64,000 nt of DNA from Endozoicomonas sp965198415 (GTDB taxonomy: Bacteria; Pseudomonadota; Gammaproteobacteria; Pseudomonadales; Endozoicomonadaceae), in the NCBI GenBank assembly GCA_965198415.1, contig CBDAPN010000032.1, positions 1,240,001 through 1,304,000 on the forward strand, in the 5' to 3' direction. The notes beneath the pieces are model-generated. The model was given only the letters and a program-made list of their open reading frames with translations. It ran no database searches and was not told where the DNA came from. This document shows, piece by piece, positions 55,839 through 64,000 of the stretch (the first letter of the stretch is position 1; the number at the start of each line of letters is the position of its first letter). The position numbers and the translations under genes were made by a program.

Positions 55839-56744
55839 TCAAACCTCATCACTCAAGCCCAACAACAAAGCTCGCAACCAGCACAACGCAGGTGATTCGC
55901 CGCGTACAGAAAACCAATAAAGATAAGCACTCACCGAAGGCAGCTTAAAAGGTGGCGGCAGAATCTGCAGCCCAAGATTGGAAGACATCTGTTGAGCATA
56001 ATTTTGCGGCAGAGTCAGCAAAAGATCGGTGCCCGCTGCGACCTGACAAGCGACCTGATAATCACGCAATCGAAGAGCAATGGTGCGGCGGCACTCAAGC
56101 CCGGCCAGTTGTTGATCTTCATAGCCCTGCCCCTCACGGCGAGAAGATACCAGTATGTGCTGCTCTTGCAGATAGTCATCCATTGTCAACTGGTTATGAA
56201 TTCTACTGTGGTCTTTTCGCGCTACAACAGCCATGGGCATCTGCCGCATCAGTTTATACTCAATGGCGTCGCCCACCGGTAACAATACATCCAAGGCAAG
56301 GTCAATTTTTCCCCCACGTAACTCTTTTTCCACATGACGCCGATCAAGCTTAATACTTTGAATGGATACGTTAGGAGCCTGCTCCTGTAAATGCTGCATC
56401 AGTGGCGGCAAGATGACCGGCTCCATGGCTTCGTGAATGGCCAAATTAAACGTCAAATGGCTTGTTTTTTCGTCAAAAGTATCACGCAGTGCCAGCACCC
56501 GTTCAAGGTCACTCATCACACTTCGCAGCTCTGGCAAAATTTCCTGTGTGTAAGTCGAAGGTCGTAAACCACGGCCTTCACGGGTAAACAGCGGATCACC
56601 TAACTGCGCCCTAAGACGATTGAGTGCGTGACTGATTGCCGGTTGGGTAAGATTGAGTTTTTCTGCCGCACCGGTAATGGAGCCCGCAGCAGCAACGGCT
56701 TCGAGCACCCGAAGAAGATTAAGATCAAGTTTGGATGTATGCAT
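55839..56744 (-). CDS. LysR-family regulator, probable control of acyl-CoA operon
   Basis: A 301-residue LysR protein with a NodD/LinR-like helix-turn-helix (LNLLRVLEAVAAAGSITGAAEKL, then LTQPAISHALNRLRAQL) and a C-terminal substrate-binding domain. ATG 56744 is preferred to one six codons upstream, as it gives the usual short leader before LDLNLLRV. It is transcribed divergently from the acyl-CoA dehydrogenase operon, with about 105 bp between the starts, so it very likely regulates that operon in response to a pathway intermediate. Confidence 0.88.
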   Translation of the reverse strand: MHTSKLDLNLLRVLEAVAAAGSITGAAEKLNLTQPAISHALNRLRAQLGDPLFTREGRGLRPSTYTQEILPELRSVMSDLERVLALRDTFDEKTSHLTFNLAIHEAMEPVILPPLMQHLQEQAPNVSIQSIKLDRRHVEKELRGGKIDLALDVLLPVGDAIEYKLMRQMPMAVVARKDHSRIHNQLTMDDYLQEQHILVSSRREGQGYEDQQLAGLECRRTIALRLRDYQVACQVAAGTDLLLTLPQNYAQQMSSNLGLQILPPPFKLPSVSAYLYWFSVRGESPALCWLRALLLGLSDEV

Positions 56745-56849
56745 AATATTTATAGTTATCAATCAAAACTATTCATTTGATTCAAGTAGTCAAATACCAC
56801 AGCATGAGAGGTATTTTAAAAACAATAACAATAAAGGAGCATCAAAGTC

Positions 56850-58070
56850 ATGGATTTCTCCCATTCCGCTAAAGCTCGGGATTTTCTGCTGCGAACACAA
56901 ACATTTATGCAGGAAAAGGTTCTCCCGGCAGAAAAAGCCTATTTTCAAACACTTTCTCCCTCTTCTGACCACCGCCAATGGCAACAACCGGCACTGATCG
57001 AATCGTTAAAAGAACAAGCACGCAGTGAAGGGTTATGGAATATGTTTCTGCCCTGTGATGAGTGGGGTGCAGGCCTTAGCAATGCTGACTACGCTCCCAT
57101 TGCCGAAGCCACCGGCTGGAGTCTGATGGCGCCGGAAGTATTTAACTGCAACGCCCCGGATACCGGCAATGCAGAAGTGTTATGGAAATACGGCTCTGAA
57201 GCACAAAAAGAACAGTGGTTAAAACCGCTGCTTGACGGAAAAATTCGCTCAGCTTTTTGTATGACCGAGCCAGATGTTGCTTCTAGTGACGCCACCAATA
57301 TAGAAGCCACCTGCCTTGTAGAAGGGGATGAAGTTGTCCTCAATGGTCGTAAGTGGTGGAGCAGCGGTATTGGTCACCCTAACTGTCGTTTCATCATTTT
57401 TATGGGCATATCCAATCCTGAGGCCGGCCGGCATCAACGTCACGCCATGGTGCTGGTTCCCCTTGATACACCGGGGGTAAATATTGAGCGCATGCTCAGT
57501 GTCATGGGCGATTACGATGCACCACACGGTCATGGCGAGGTATCGTTTACTAACGTACGTCTTCCGTTGTCTGCATTTATAGGTGGTCCGGGGCGTGGTT
57601 TTGAAATTGCTCAGGGGCGCTTAGGGCCGGGGCGAATCCACCACTGCATGCGTTTGATTGGTTGTGCAGAAAAAGCCCTAAAGCTGCTGTGTGAGCGCGG
57701 GCTCAGCCGTAAGGCCTTTGGTCAACCTCTGGCCACCCTGAATGGCAACCCCGATGTAATCGCCAACAGTCGTATTGCCATTGAACAGGCACGCTTATTG
57801 ACGTTAAAGGCGGCCTGGTTAATGGACACACAAGGCATCAAAGGCGCAATGAGCGACGTCTCACAAATTAAGGTTGTCGCCCCAAATGTTACCCAACAAG
57901 TAGTGGACGCGGCCATTCAGATGCACGGCGGTGGCGGTTTATCCGATGATCTGCCATTAACGAGAATGTTAGCCATGGCTCGGGTATTACGCCTCGCCGA
58001 CGGCCCGGATGAGGTGCATCGATCTCTCATTGCCCGCATTGAGTTGAAAAAATACCAACAAAAGGATTAA
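56850..58070 (+). CDS. Acyl-CoA dehydrogenase, ACAD10/11-like
   Basis: FAD-dependent enzyme acting on acyl-CoA. The 406-residue protein shows the signature AFCMTEPDVASSDATNIEAT, the KWWSSGIGHPNCRFIIFMG segment, RHQRHAMVLVPLDTPGV, and LGPGRIHHCMRLIGCAEKAL. QMHGGGGLSDDLPLTRMLAMAR and DGPDEVHRSLIARIEL complete the C-terminal domain. It is the first gene of an operon with an APH-type kinase, as in human ACAD10/11 where kinase and dehydrogenase are fused. A role on a phosphorylated hydroxyacyl-CoA is inferred from this pairing. Confidence 0.92.
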   Translation: MDFSHSAKARDFLLRTQTFMQEKVLPAEKAYFQTLSPSSDHRQWQQPALIESLKEQARSEGLWNMFLPCDEWGAGLSNADYAPIAEATGWSLMAPEVFNCNAPDTGNAEVLWKYGSEAQKEQWLKPLLDGKIRSAFCMTEPDVASSDATNIEATCLVEGDEVVLNGRKWWSSGIGHPNCRFIIFMGISNPEAGRHQRHAMVLVPLDTPGVNIERMLSVMGDYDAPHGHGEVSFTNVRLPLSAFIGGPGRGFEIAQGRLGPGRIHHCMRLIGCAEKALKLLCERGLSRKAFGQPLATLNGNPDVIANSRIAIEQARLLTLKAAWLMDTQGIKGAMSDVSQIKVVAPNVTQQVVDAAIQMHGGGGLSDDLPLTRMLAMARVLRLADGPDEVHRSLIARIELKKYQQKD

Positions 58071-58072
58071 CC

Positions 58073-58894
58073 ATGGCAGCCATAAAAACCATTATTGTAA
58101 CCGGCGGTGCCAGCGGGCTTGGGCGAGCCACCTGCGAACGTTTTGCCCGGGGAGGTTTTGCTGTTTGCGTTGCAGATATTAATCAACAACGTGGCAACGA
58201 AACCGTAGCGGCACTGAAAGCTCTGGGTAGTGACGCCTACTATCAGACCTGCGACGTACGAAAAGAGCAAGATATTGAAACAACTATTACCAGTGCTGTA
58301 ACTCGTTGGGGGCGGGTTGATGTGCTGGTAAACAATGCCGGGGTCGCCGTTGGTGGGCGCATTGAAACCTCCACCATGGATGACTGGCTATGGGCGGTTG
58401 ATATTAATGTACTGGGTGTGGCTCGCGGCTGTAAGGCAATCACACCGTTGTTTAAAAAGCAGCGCAGCGGACATATTGTCAATATTGCCTCCATGGCCGG
58501 GCTGGTTAATCCACCGTTAATGGCCTGTTACAACGCCACTAAAAGCGCAGTGGTCGGCCTGTCAGAAACGCTGCGTATTGAGCTTGAGCCTTTTGGAATT
58601 CACACCAGTGTCGTGTGCCCGGCATTTTTTCAGACCAATCTGGCGGAGTCTTTTCGCTCTGGCGACCCAGGCATGAAGAAGGTGGTGGACAAACTACTGG
58701 CCAGCTCCCATATCACCGCTGACAATGTTGCAGAAGATATTTTCAATGCCGTGCAAAACAAACGCTTTTATATTCTATCCCACAAAGAAGGGCGGAGAAT
58801 GTGGCGAATTAAACGATACTTTCCAGGGCTCTTGAAATCGATGGTTAGCAAAGGCTACAAAAAGAACCTGAAAAAACAGGGAGTAGAGTTATGA
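58073..58894 (+). CDS. Short-chain dehydrogenase/reductase
   Basis: Classical NAD(P)-dependent SDR of 273 residues. TGGASGLGRATCERFA binds the cofactor, NNAG is present, the catalytic serine lies in IVNIASMAG, and the YxxxK pair in CYNATKSAV. A C-terminal basic extension (RRMWRIKRYFPGLLKSMVSKGYKKNLKKQ) resembles membrane-associating SDR tails. It starts 2 bp after the dehydrogenase stop and overlaps the next gene by 4 bp, showing tight operon structure. Its substrate is unknown. Confidence 0.93.
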   Translation: MAAIKTIIVTGGASGLGRATCERFARGGFAVCVADINQQRGNETVAALKALGSDAYYQTCDVRKEQDIETTITSAVTRWGRVDVLVNNAGVAVGGRIETSTMDDWLWAVDINVLGVARGCKAITPLFKKQRSGHIVNIASMAGLVNPPLMACYNATKSAVVGLSETLRIELEPFGIHTSVVCPAFFQTNLAESFRSGDPGMKKVVDKLLASSHITADNVAEDIFNAVQNKRFYILSHKEGRRMWRIKRYFPGLLKSMVSKGYKKNLKKQGVEL

Positions 58895-59979
58895 AGGCAA
58901 CCACCGGAAAAAACACGACAACATTTGTTGACCAGCCTGAAGACATCCGCTCTGGCGAAACTTTGGATTTAAACAAGCTCGACACTTACCTGAATAAGGA
59001 GTTCCCTGACATTCAAGGCAACCTGACAATTAGTCAGTTTCATGGGGGAGCTTCTAACCTGACCTACCTTGTCAGCAAAGGGGAATGGGAGTGGATTCTT
59101 CGTCGTCCACCTTATGGGGTAAAGGCGGCATCTGCCCATGATATGAGTCGAGAGTTTCGGGTGATGAGCGCCCTACAGGGGCTATACCCCGTGCCGAAGA
59201 TGGTCTCGTTTTGCGAAGACCACACCGTACTCGGGTGTGATTTTTATCTAATGGAGCGCCTGAACGGCATTATCCTGCGAACTAATCTGCCAAAGGAGAT
59301 GGTACTGAGTGAATACGAGGGTTTGCAGCTGTGCATGAATGTACTTCAAAAGTTTAGCGAGCTGCACAATATTGATGTAGAAAAAGCTGGGCTTGGCGGC
59401 CTTGGTAAAGGAACAGGCTACGTTCGTCGTCAGATTTCCGGCTGGAGCCAACGCTTTCGTCAGGCCAAAACCGACAACGTACCAAATTTTAACGCAGTGA
59501 TGACCTGGTTAAATGAAAAGCAGCCCGAAGATTCAGGTAGCTGCCTTATCCATAACGATTTCCGCTTTGATAATGTGGTTCTTGATCCGCAAGATCCCAT
59601 GACAGTCATTGGCGTGTTGGATTGGGAGATGTGTACGCTTGGTGATCCGCTAATGGATCTTGGCAACAGCCTTGCTTATTGGATTGAAGCCAATGATGAG
59701 CCCCCCATGCAGATGTTCCGCCGCCAGCCCACCAATATTCCCGGCATGCTCACGCGAAAAGAGGTGGTAGATTGGTATTGCAATCAAAACAACATCAAAC
59801 TCAAGTCCTTTGATTTTTACGAAGTGTATGGCTTATTTCGGGTTGCGGTAATTATGCAGCAGATTTATTACCGCTTTCATCACGGCCAAACCAAGGATAG
59901 TCGTTTTGCCATGTTCCCAGCCGGGATTGCTTATTTGGAGCAGCGGTGTCTGAGGTTAATTAAAGAATCGGTTTTGTAA
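58891..59979 (+). CDS. APH-family phosphotransferase (ACAD10/11 kinase-like)
   Basis: Aminoglycoside-phosphotransferase-fold kinase, 362 residues. ISQFHGGASNLTYLVSK and WILRRPP form the N-lobe; the catalytic loop is CLIHNDFRFDNVVLD; the metal aspartate is in VIGVLDWEMCTLGDPLMDLG. This is the pattern of the kinase domain of ACAD10/11 and of LvaA, which phosphorylate 4-hydroxyacyl-CoA. Start ATG 58891 overlaps the SDR stop (ATGA). Together with the dehydrogenase it could convert hydroxy acids to enoyl-CoA. Confidence 0.9.
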   Translation: MKATTGKNTTTFVDQPEDIRSGETLDLNKLDTYLNKEFPDIQGNLTISQFHGGASNLTYLVSKGEWEWILRRPPYGVKAASAHDMSREFRVMSALQGLYPVPKMVSFCEDHTVLGCDFYLMERLNGIILRTNLPKEMVLSEYEGLQLCMNVLQKFSELHNIDVEKAGLGGLGKGTGYVRRQISGWSQRFRQAKTDNVPNFNAVMTWLNEKQPEDSGSCLIHNDFRFDNVVLDPQDPMTVIGVLDWEMCTLGDPLMDLGNSLAYWIEANDEPPMQMFRRQPTNIPGMLTRKEVVDWYCNQNNIKLKSFDFYEVYGLFRVAVIMQQIYYRFHHGQTKDSRFAMFPAGIAYLEQRCLRLIKESVL

Positions 59980-59982
59980 AAT

Positions 59983-60663
59983 ATGTCTTTACTGTATTTG
60001 GTGCGTCATGGGCAGGCTTCGTTTGGCCAACAAGACTATGATCGTCTTTCTATACTTGGTGAGCGGCAGGCTTTCATTACCGGAGAATGGTTGACAGGAG
60101 CGTCATTTAAAGTAGCTGGCTGTGGTTCACTGCTACGGCAGCAGCAAACACTTGCGGGCATTCTTGCTGGTATGGGCAGCTCTGCAAATACCGAGACGTT
60201 TCCCAGCCTCAATGAGTTGAATGTAGACGACTTGATTCTAACGGCGAATCCACAGTACACCGACCGTACCGGGCTAAACACCGCCATCTCGGCCATGGCA
60301 AACCCGGCCCATGCATTTTTTACGACATACCGCTCGGCTCTACAACGCTGGTGCAGCGGGAAGTACGACAGTGAGTATCAGGAATCATGGCACGACTTTA
60401 AAACCAGAACTTTTCACACTGTTGAGCAGGTTGCTAAGGGTCTGGAAGGTGAGTCTGCACTGCTTGTCAGCTCTGGTGGGGTGATTTCTGCCATTGTGCT
60501 TGGGCTGTTGAACTGCCCGGTCAGTGAACTGTTCAATATTAACCGACAGATTCACAACGGTTCGATAACCACCATTGCGGTGGGTCGCAATAAACTCAGG
60601 CTGCATACTTTCAATAACTACGCTCATTTACAAAATGAGCCACAGCTTCTTACACGCATATAA
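59983..60663 (+). CDS. Histidine phosphatase family protein
   Basis: A 226-residue phosphoglycerate-mutase-like phosphatase. The N-terminal catalytic histidine is in LYLVRHGQASFGQQDYD with SILGERQA following. A second histidine-type region is less clear, near LLVSSGGVISAIVLG, where the usual HGG reads SGG. It starts 3 bp after the kinase stop. In this operon it may remove phosphate from a pathway intermediate, but the substrate is unknown. Confidence 0.85.
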   Translation: MSLLYLVRHGQASFGQQDYDRLSILGERQAFITGEWLTGASFKVAGCGSLLRQQQTLAGILAGMGSSANTETFPSLNELNVDDLILTANPQYTDRTGLNTAISAMANPAHAFFTTYRSALQRWCSGKYDSEYQESWHDFKTRTFHTVEQVAKGLEGESALLVSSGGVISAIVLGLLNCPVSELFNINRQIHNGSITTIAVGRNKLRLHTFNNYAHLQNEPQLLTRI

Positions 60664-60686
60664 CAACAAAAAAAGCGAGCATTAGT

Positions 60687-61466
60687 ATGGTTGCAAAACA
60701 GCAAAAAGACTTGTTTGACCTAAGCGGTAAAATCGCTTTAGTAACCGGCGCCAGTCGTGGAATTGGCGAGTCCATAGCCAGAGCGTTTGCCGTGCAGGGC
60801 GCACACGTGATTGTCTCCAGTAGAAAACTGGAAGATTGTGAGGCAGTGTGCGCCATCATTAACGACAACGGCGGTTCAGCAGAAGCCATGGCCTGCCACA
60901 TTGGCGACATAGAACAGATCACATCATTATTTGATGTCATCCGTGAAAAGCATGATCGCCTAGATATTCTGGTCAATAATGCCGCCACCAATCCTTATTT
61001 TGGTCATATTCTTGAAACCGATCTTAGTGCCTTTCAAAAAACAGTAGACGTCAATATTCGCGGCTACTTTTTCATGAGTACCGAAGCAGGAAAGATAATG
61101 CGGGAGCACGGTGGTGGCGCCATTGTGAATGTGTCGTCGGTCAATGGCGTGGTACCGGGTCACATGCAGGGCATTTACTCCATCACCAAAGCTGCTGTTA
61201 TTTCAATGACCAAGTCTTTTGCCAGAGAGTGTGCCGGAATGGGTATTCGCGTCAATGCTCTGCTGCCCGGCCTGACCGAGACCAAATTTGCCTCGGCATT
61301 GATTGACAACCCCACCATTTTAAAACAAGCACTGACCCATATCCCTATGAACCGCAGCGCCGCACCCGATGAACTGGCAGGCACAGCGCTTTACCTAGTC
61401 TCGGAGGCGTCGAGTTATACGACAGGAGCTTGTGTAAATGTGGACGGAGGGTATTTGACAGTGTGA
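60687..61466 (+). CDS. Short-chain dehydrogenase/reductase
   Basis: A 259-residue classical SDR, last gene of the operon. Cofactor motif TGASRGIGESIARAFA, NNAA, serine region IVNVSSVNGVVPG, catalytic YSITKAAVISMTKSFA, and the C-terminal ASSYTTGACVNVDGGY. The pattern resembles DHRS4-type or 3-hydroxyacyl/3-oxoacyl reductases. Its 3' end abuts a truncated RHS gene on the other strand, which overlaps it by about 120 bp. Confidence 0.93.
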   Translation: MVAKQQKDLFDLSGKIALVTGASRGIGESIARAFAVQGAHVIVSSRKLEDCEAVCAIINDNGGSAEAMACHIGDIEQITSLFDVIREKHDRLDILVNNAATNPYFGHILETDLSAFQKTVDVNIRGYFFMSTEAGKIMREHGGGAIVNVSSVNGVVPGHMQGIYSITKAAVISMTKSFARECAGMGIRVNALLPGLTETKFASALIDNPTILKQALTHIPMNRSAAPDELAGTALYLVSEASSYTTGACVNVDGGYLTV

Positions 61467-62145
61467 ATGTTGAAGAATGAAACTTGAAAGTGATGTGGTA
61501 GCTCTGTTTTAGCGGGTTAACAATCTCTGTAACGCCCTCTGGGTTGAAGTAAACCCGTTGCTCCCGCTCGTCAGGGTAGTGGACAATCAGCGCATTCGGC
61601 TCGTAACTGAAGCGATAGATATTACCGTACTCGTCTTTAATACTGGCAAGGCGGGCTGACTCAAGGCTTTTTACCGGCTTTTCATAGCAAAACTGCACCC
61701 TGTTATTAAAGCGGTCAACCTGCAACATCAACAGCCCCTGAGATGAAAAAAACTGCCGGCTGCCGTGCTGGTTGAAATATTTAAGCCCGGAGGCAAAGCC
61801 GGTTTCATCTCGCCATAACCCATCAATCAGCCATTGCTTGCCACCGAGTTCTGCGGTGTGCTGAGTAATGTGGTCCAAATCGAGCTGCCAGCCGTTGGGC
61901 AGCCCAAACATACCGCGGGCATTGAAGCTGTAGGTCAGGTTAATCTTCAGAGGCGTTCGCACCCCTTGCGCTTCAATTAAAGGGTAGGTAAAGCTAAACG
62001 TCCCGGTGGCGGTATTCACCTGTGCATTAAATGACTTCGTCTGATTGTAGGCATAACTGCCTTTGTAAGCCGCTGCCGCAGACTGGCAAATACACAACAG
62101 CAGCCCGATGAGTACTAGCCTGACTTGAGGTAGAAACTGCGTCAT
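61345..62145 (-). pseudogene. Truncated RHS/YD-repeat paralogue
   Basis: Encodes a signal peptide (cleavage near SAAAA) and the N-terminal domain of the 38749-43740 RHS protein. Shared segments are ATGTFSFTYPLIEAQGVRTPLKI, the LPNGWQLDLDHIT stretch, KQWLIDGLWRDE, and ASIKDEYGNIYRFSYEPNALIVH. Compared with the full copy it lacks about 30 residues after KYFNQHG. Similarity ends near 61490, where the frame runs on into antisense of the SDR gene. No YD repeats remain, so it is a remnant of a gene cut off by rearrangement. Confidence 0.8.
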
Positions 62146-62360
62146 TCTTTGCCTCTGTGAACCAATTGCTGGCTTAATACACTTTAGAATGAAGTTTTAG
62201 CTTTAGAAACCAGATTTGGAGTATCGTTTGTCAATGCCATCCTTATGCTTCGTGCAAAATGTGCCGCACCAATTGCAGCGTTATTTATTCAAACTTATGT
62301 TGGTGCCAAATTTGTTCGCTCTGGTAAATTCTCACTGCACTGCTGCCAATCAGCGCATAT

Positions 62361-62375
62361 TGTTATAGTATTACA
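62361..62375. promoter_or_regulatory. Zur box of zur-znuCB operon
   Basis: TGTTATAGTATTACA matches the Zur core TGTTATANTATAACA with one mismatch. It lies 27 bp upstream of the zur start codon, the same distance as the box of znuA, so zur is probably autoregulated. Confidence 0.85.
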
Positions 62376-62401
62376 TTTCTAATTTTTATACTGATAACGG
62401 A

Positions 62402-62881
62402 ATGAGTAATCTTTTTACCCCATACCAAAAACACGACCATGCCAACTGCATTAAGGAAGCACTGGCAGATGCTCGGGCGCTTTGCAAGAAACAGGGGGTT
62501 CGGCTGACCGCTTTGCGAGAAAAGGTGTTAGAGCTGGTGTGGAAAAGCCACAGACCCGTAGGTGCTTACGAGCTCATGACAGAGCTAACGCAAGGAGCGT
62601 CCAAACCGGCGCAACCCCCAACGGTGTATCGGGCACTGGATTTTCTTCAAGCTCAGGGGCTTGTGCATCGGTTGGCATCTATTAATGCTTATATTGGCTG
62701 TAACCACCCTGGCAAACAGCACCGCAGCTGCTTTTTTATATGTACCCAATGCCGTACAACCATTGAGATTGATGATGATAATGTCAGTCAATCCCTCAAT
62801 GCTTGCGCCAATGAACACGGCTTTACTATAAACGATACATCCATTGAGATGGCGGGCTTATGCACCAACTGCAGTGGATGA
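62402..62881 (+). CDS. zur: Zinc uptake regulator Zur (Fur family)
   Basis: Zinc-sensing repressor. The 159 residues show the Fur-family winged helix (GVRLTALREKVLELVWKSHRP, then PPTVYRALDFLQAQGLVHRL) and zinc ligands: FICTQCRTTIEI (CxxC) and the C-terminal LCTNCSG (CxxC), with the GCNHPGKQHRSCFF region carrying histidines. It is first in the zur-znuC-znuB operon and has a Zur box in its own promoter. Confidence 0.94.
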   Translation: MSNLFTPYQKHDHANCIKEALADARALCKKQGVRLTALREKVLELVWKSHRPVGAYELMTELTQGASKPAQPPTVYRALDFLQAQGLVHRLASINAYIGCNHPGKQHRSCFFICTQCRTTIEIDDDNVSQSLNACANEHGFTINDTSIEMAGLCTNCSG

Positions 62882-62896
62882 TTAAGACTGACAACT

Positions 62897-63658
62897 ATGA
62901 ATCAACCATTCATTGAGTTGAATGATGTTCGGGTTAATTTCCAGAATCGGCAGGTGCTTACCGGGGTCGATTTAACGGTTTATCCGGGTGAAATCATTAC
63001 TCTTATTGGCCCAAACGGTGCTGGAAAAACAACCCTGATTCGTGTGGCACTTGGGCTGCAAAAAGTAACATCAGGGCACCGGCACATAAAAAAAGGGCTA
63101 CGAATCGGCTACATGCCGCAAAAGCTTCATGTCAACGACTCAATGCCACTAACCGTCAACCGGTTTTTAGAGCTTACCGGTTGTCGTTTAACGGCTATTA
63201 ACAACGCCCTCAGTCGTACCGGAGTGGGTCAAATTGGTAAGTCGCCTCTGCAATCGCTCTCTGGCGGTGAGTTACAGCGGGTTTTGCTTGCCCGTGCGCT
63301 GCTGCACAAACCACACCTGCTGGTGCTTGATGAACCGGTACAGGGCGTTGATATTACCGGCCAAAAAGAGCTGTATCAGTTGATTACCGATATTCGGGAT
63401 GAGTCACGACAAGACTGCGCCGTACTGATGGTTTCCCACGACCTGCATCTGGTCATGGCATCCACCAATAAAGTCATCTGCATTAATCATCACGTTTGCT
63501 GCTCGGGCCACCCCCATACGGTGAAACAGCACCCTGAATACCTGCGACTGTTTGGTGGTGCCTCGGAAGAGCTTGCCGTATACACCCACCATCACGACCA
63601 CAATCATGGAGTGGACGGCCATATCCTCGACCACGCTCAGGCAAAAGGAAAATTATAG
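62897..63658 (+). CDS. znuC: Zinc ABC transporter ATPase ZnuC
   Basis: ATPase of the high-affinity zinc importer. The 253 residues have Walker A GPNGAGKTTLIRVALGL, signature LSGGELQRVLLARALLHKP, Walker B LLVLDEPVQGVDITG and the switch histidine MVSHDLHLVMA. The C-terminal tail is His-rich (YTHHHDHNHGVDGHILDHA), a plausible zinc-handling feature. It begins 15 bp after zur; its stop overlaps the znuB GTG. Confidence 0.95.
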   Translation: MNQPFIELNDVRVNFQNRQVLTGVDLTVYPGEIITLIGPNGAGKTTLIRVALGLQKVTSGHRHIKKGLRIGYMPQKLHVNDSMPLTVNRFLELTGCRLTAINNALSRTGVGQIGKSPLQSLSGGELQRVLLARALLHKPHLLVLDEPVQGVDITGQKELYQLITDIRDESRQDCAVLMVSHDLHLVMASTNKVICINHHVCCSGHPHTVKQHPEYLRLFGGASEELAVYTHHHDHNHGVDGHILDHAQAKGKL

Positions 63659-64000
63659 TGCCCGATATTATTCTGTACGCCTTGCTGGCGGGTTACGGTG
63701 TGGCGATTTTGGCGGCTCCCCTTGGTTGCTTTGTGGTCTGGCGACGTATGGCCTACTTTGGCGATACGTTGTCCCACTCTGCGCTGCTTGGTGTTTCACT
63801 TGGGTTGATACTGGATATCAACATGAACCTGGCGGTTATTCTGTGTTCGCTCATCATTGCCCTTCTTCTTGTCAGCTTTCAGGAAAAACGACATATATCG
63901 TCTGACACCTTGTTAGGTATTCTGGCTCACAGCTCGCTTTCCATTGGTTTGGTGGCGGTGAGTTTTGCGAATAATCTTCGGGTGGATATGATGTCTTACC
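63658..64000 (+). CDS. znuB: Zinc ABC transporter permease ZnuB (5' part)
   Basis: The start of the inner-membrane channel of the zinc importer, cut by the window end after about 114 codons. GTG 63658 overlaps the znuC stop (TAGTG). Recognisable segments are APLGCFVVWRRMAYFGDTLS and SALLGVSLGLILDINMN, then SDTLLGILAHSSLSIGLVAVSF and NNLRVDMMSY, all typical of ZnuB. Confidence 0.93.
   Translation, partial: MPDIILYALLAGYGVAILAAPLGCFVVWRRMAYFGDTLSHSALLGVSLGLILDINMNLAVILCSLIIALLLVSFQEKRHISSDTLLGILAHSSLSIGLVAVSFANNLRVDMMSY

Noticed and set aside
1..64000. CRISPR arrays, prophage structural genes, integrases
   Set aside because: No regularly spaced repeats, cas genes, phage structural proteins or integrase motifs were found in either strand.

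Overview
The window reads as chromosome of a marine, probably animal-associated gammaproteobacterium. Gene orders such as oxyR-recG and yicC/rph/crc are Pseudomonas-like. A lipoprotein-type UshA and a GlyGly-CTERM extracellular nuclease are Vibrio/Shewanella-like. YD-repeat proteins, decayed genes and AT-rich orphan genes resemble Oceanospirillales of the Endozoicomonas type. The genus is an inference; there is no rRNA or other definitive marker here. No tRNA, rRNA or CRISPR array was recognised.

Region 1 (1-11.3 kb) looks like a DNA and nucleotide scavenging block. It holds the deoCABD deoxynucleoside catabolic operon (minus strand), a secreted DNase gene broken by two apparent single-base deletions, its likely processing protease (a rhombosortase, divergent), an OprD-like porin and an UshA/NutA-type 5'-nucleotidase lipoprotein. 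A GadB glutamate decarboxylase follows. Region 2 (12.9-20.2 kb) has an AT-rich orphan gene with 12-residue repeats, a frameshifted recG, oxyR, and a secreted prolyl oligopeptidase.

Region 3 (20.3-32.4 kb) is a two-armed maltodextrin system. The minus arm is an OmpG-like porin, an LpxD-like acyltransferase, a small lipoprotein, a MalK ATPase and a GH13+CBM20 amylase. The plus arm is malE-malF-malG, a neopullulanase-type enzyme and a TrmB-family regulator. A 15-bp perfect palindrome lies in the shared promoter region. A Nit-family amidase and Ppk1 follow.

Region 4 (35.5-48.3 kb) contains a DnaA-box-like cluster, a Lar-like zinc-ribbon membrane protein, znuA with a near-perfect Zur box, two small exported or membrane proteins, a very large Sec-exported RHS/YD-repeat protein, pepD, the heptosyltransferase pair waaF-waaC and a stand-alone acyl carrier protein.

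Region 5 (48.6-52.1 kb) is AT-rich and accessory: an 856-residue orphan with a nucleotidyltransferase-like N-terminus and a C-terminal CaaX-like box (CSIL), followed by an IS630-family transposase remnant. Region 6 (52.2-61.5 kb) has yicC, rph, a Crc-like protein with degraded nuclease residues, and a LysR-controlled operon of acyl-CoA dehydrogenase, SDR, APH-type kinase, histidine phosphatase and SDR. That operon resembles a phosphorylation-dependent hydroxyacyl-CoA pathway. Region 7 (61.3-64 kb) has a truncated RHS paralogue and the Zur-boxed zur-znuC-znuB operon, cut by the window end.

Two genes (the nuclease and recG) carry frameshifts in otherwise well-conserved reading frames. They may be real decay, phase-variable tracts, or assembly errors; raw reads would decide.
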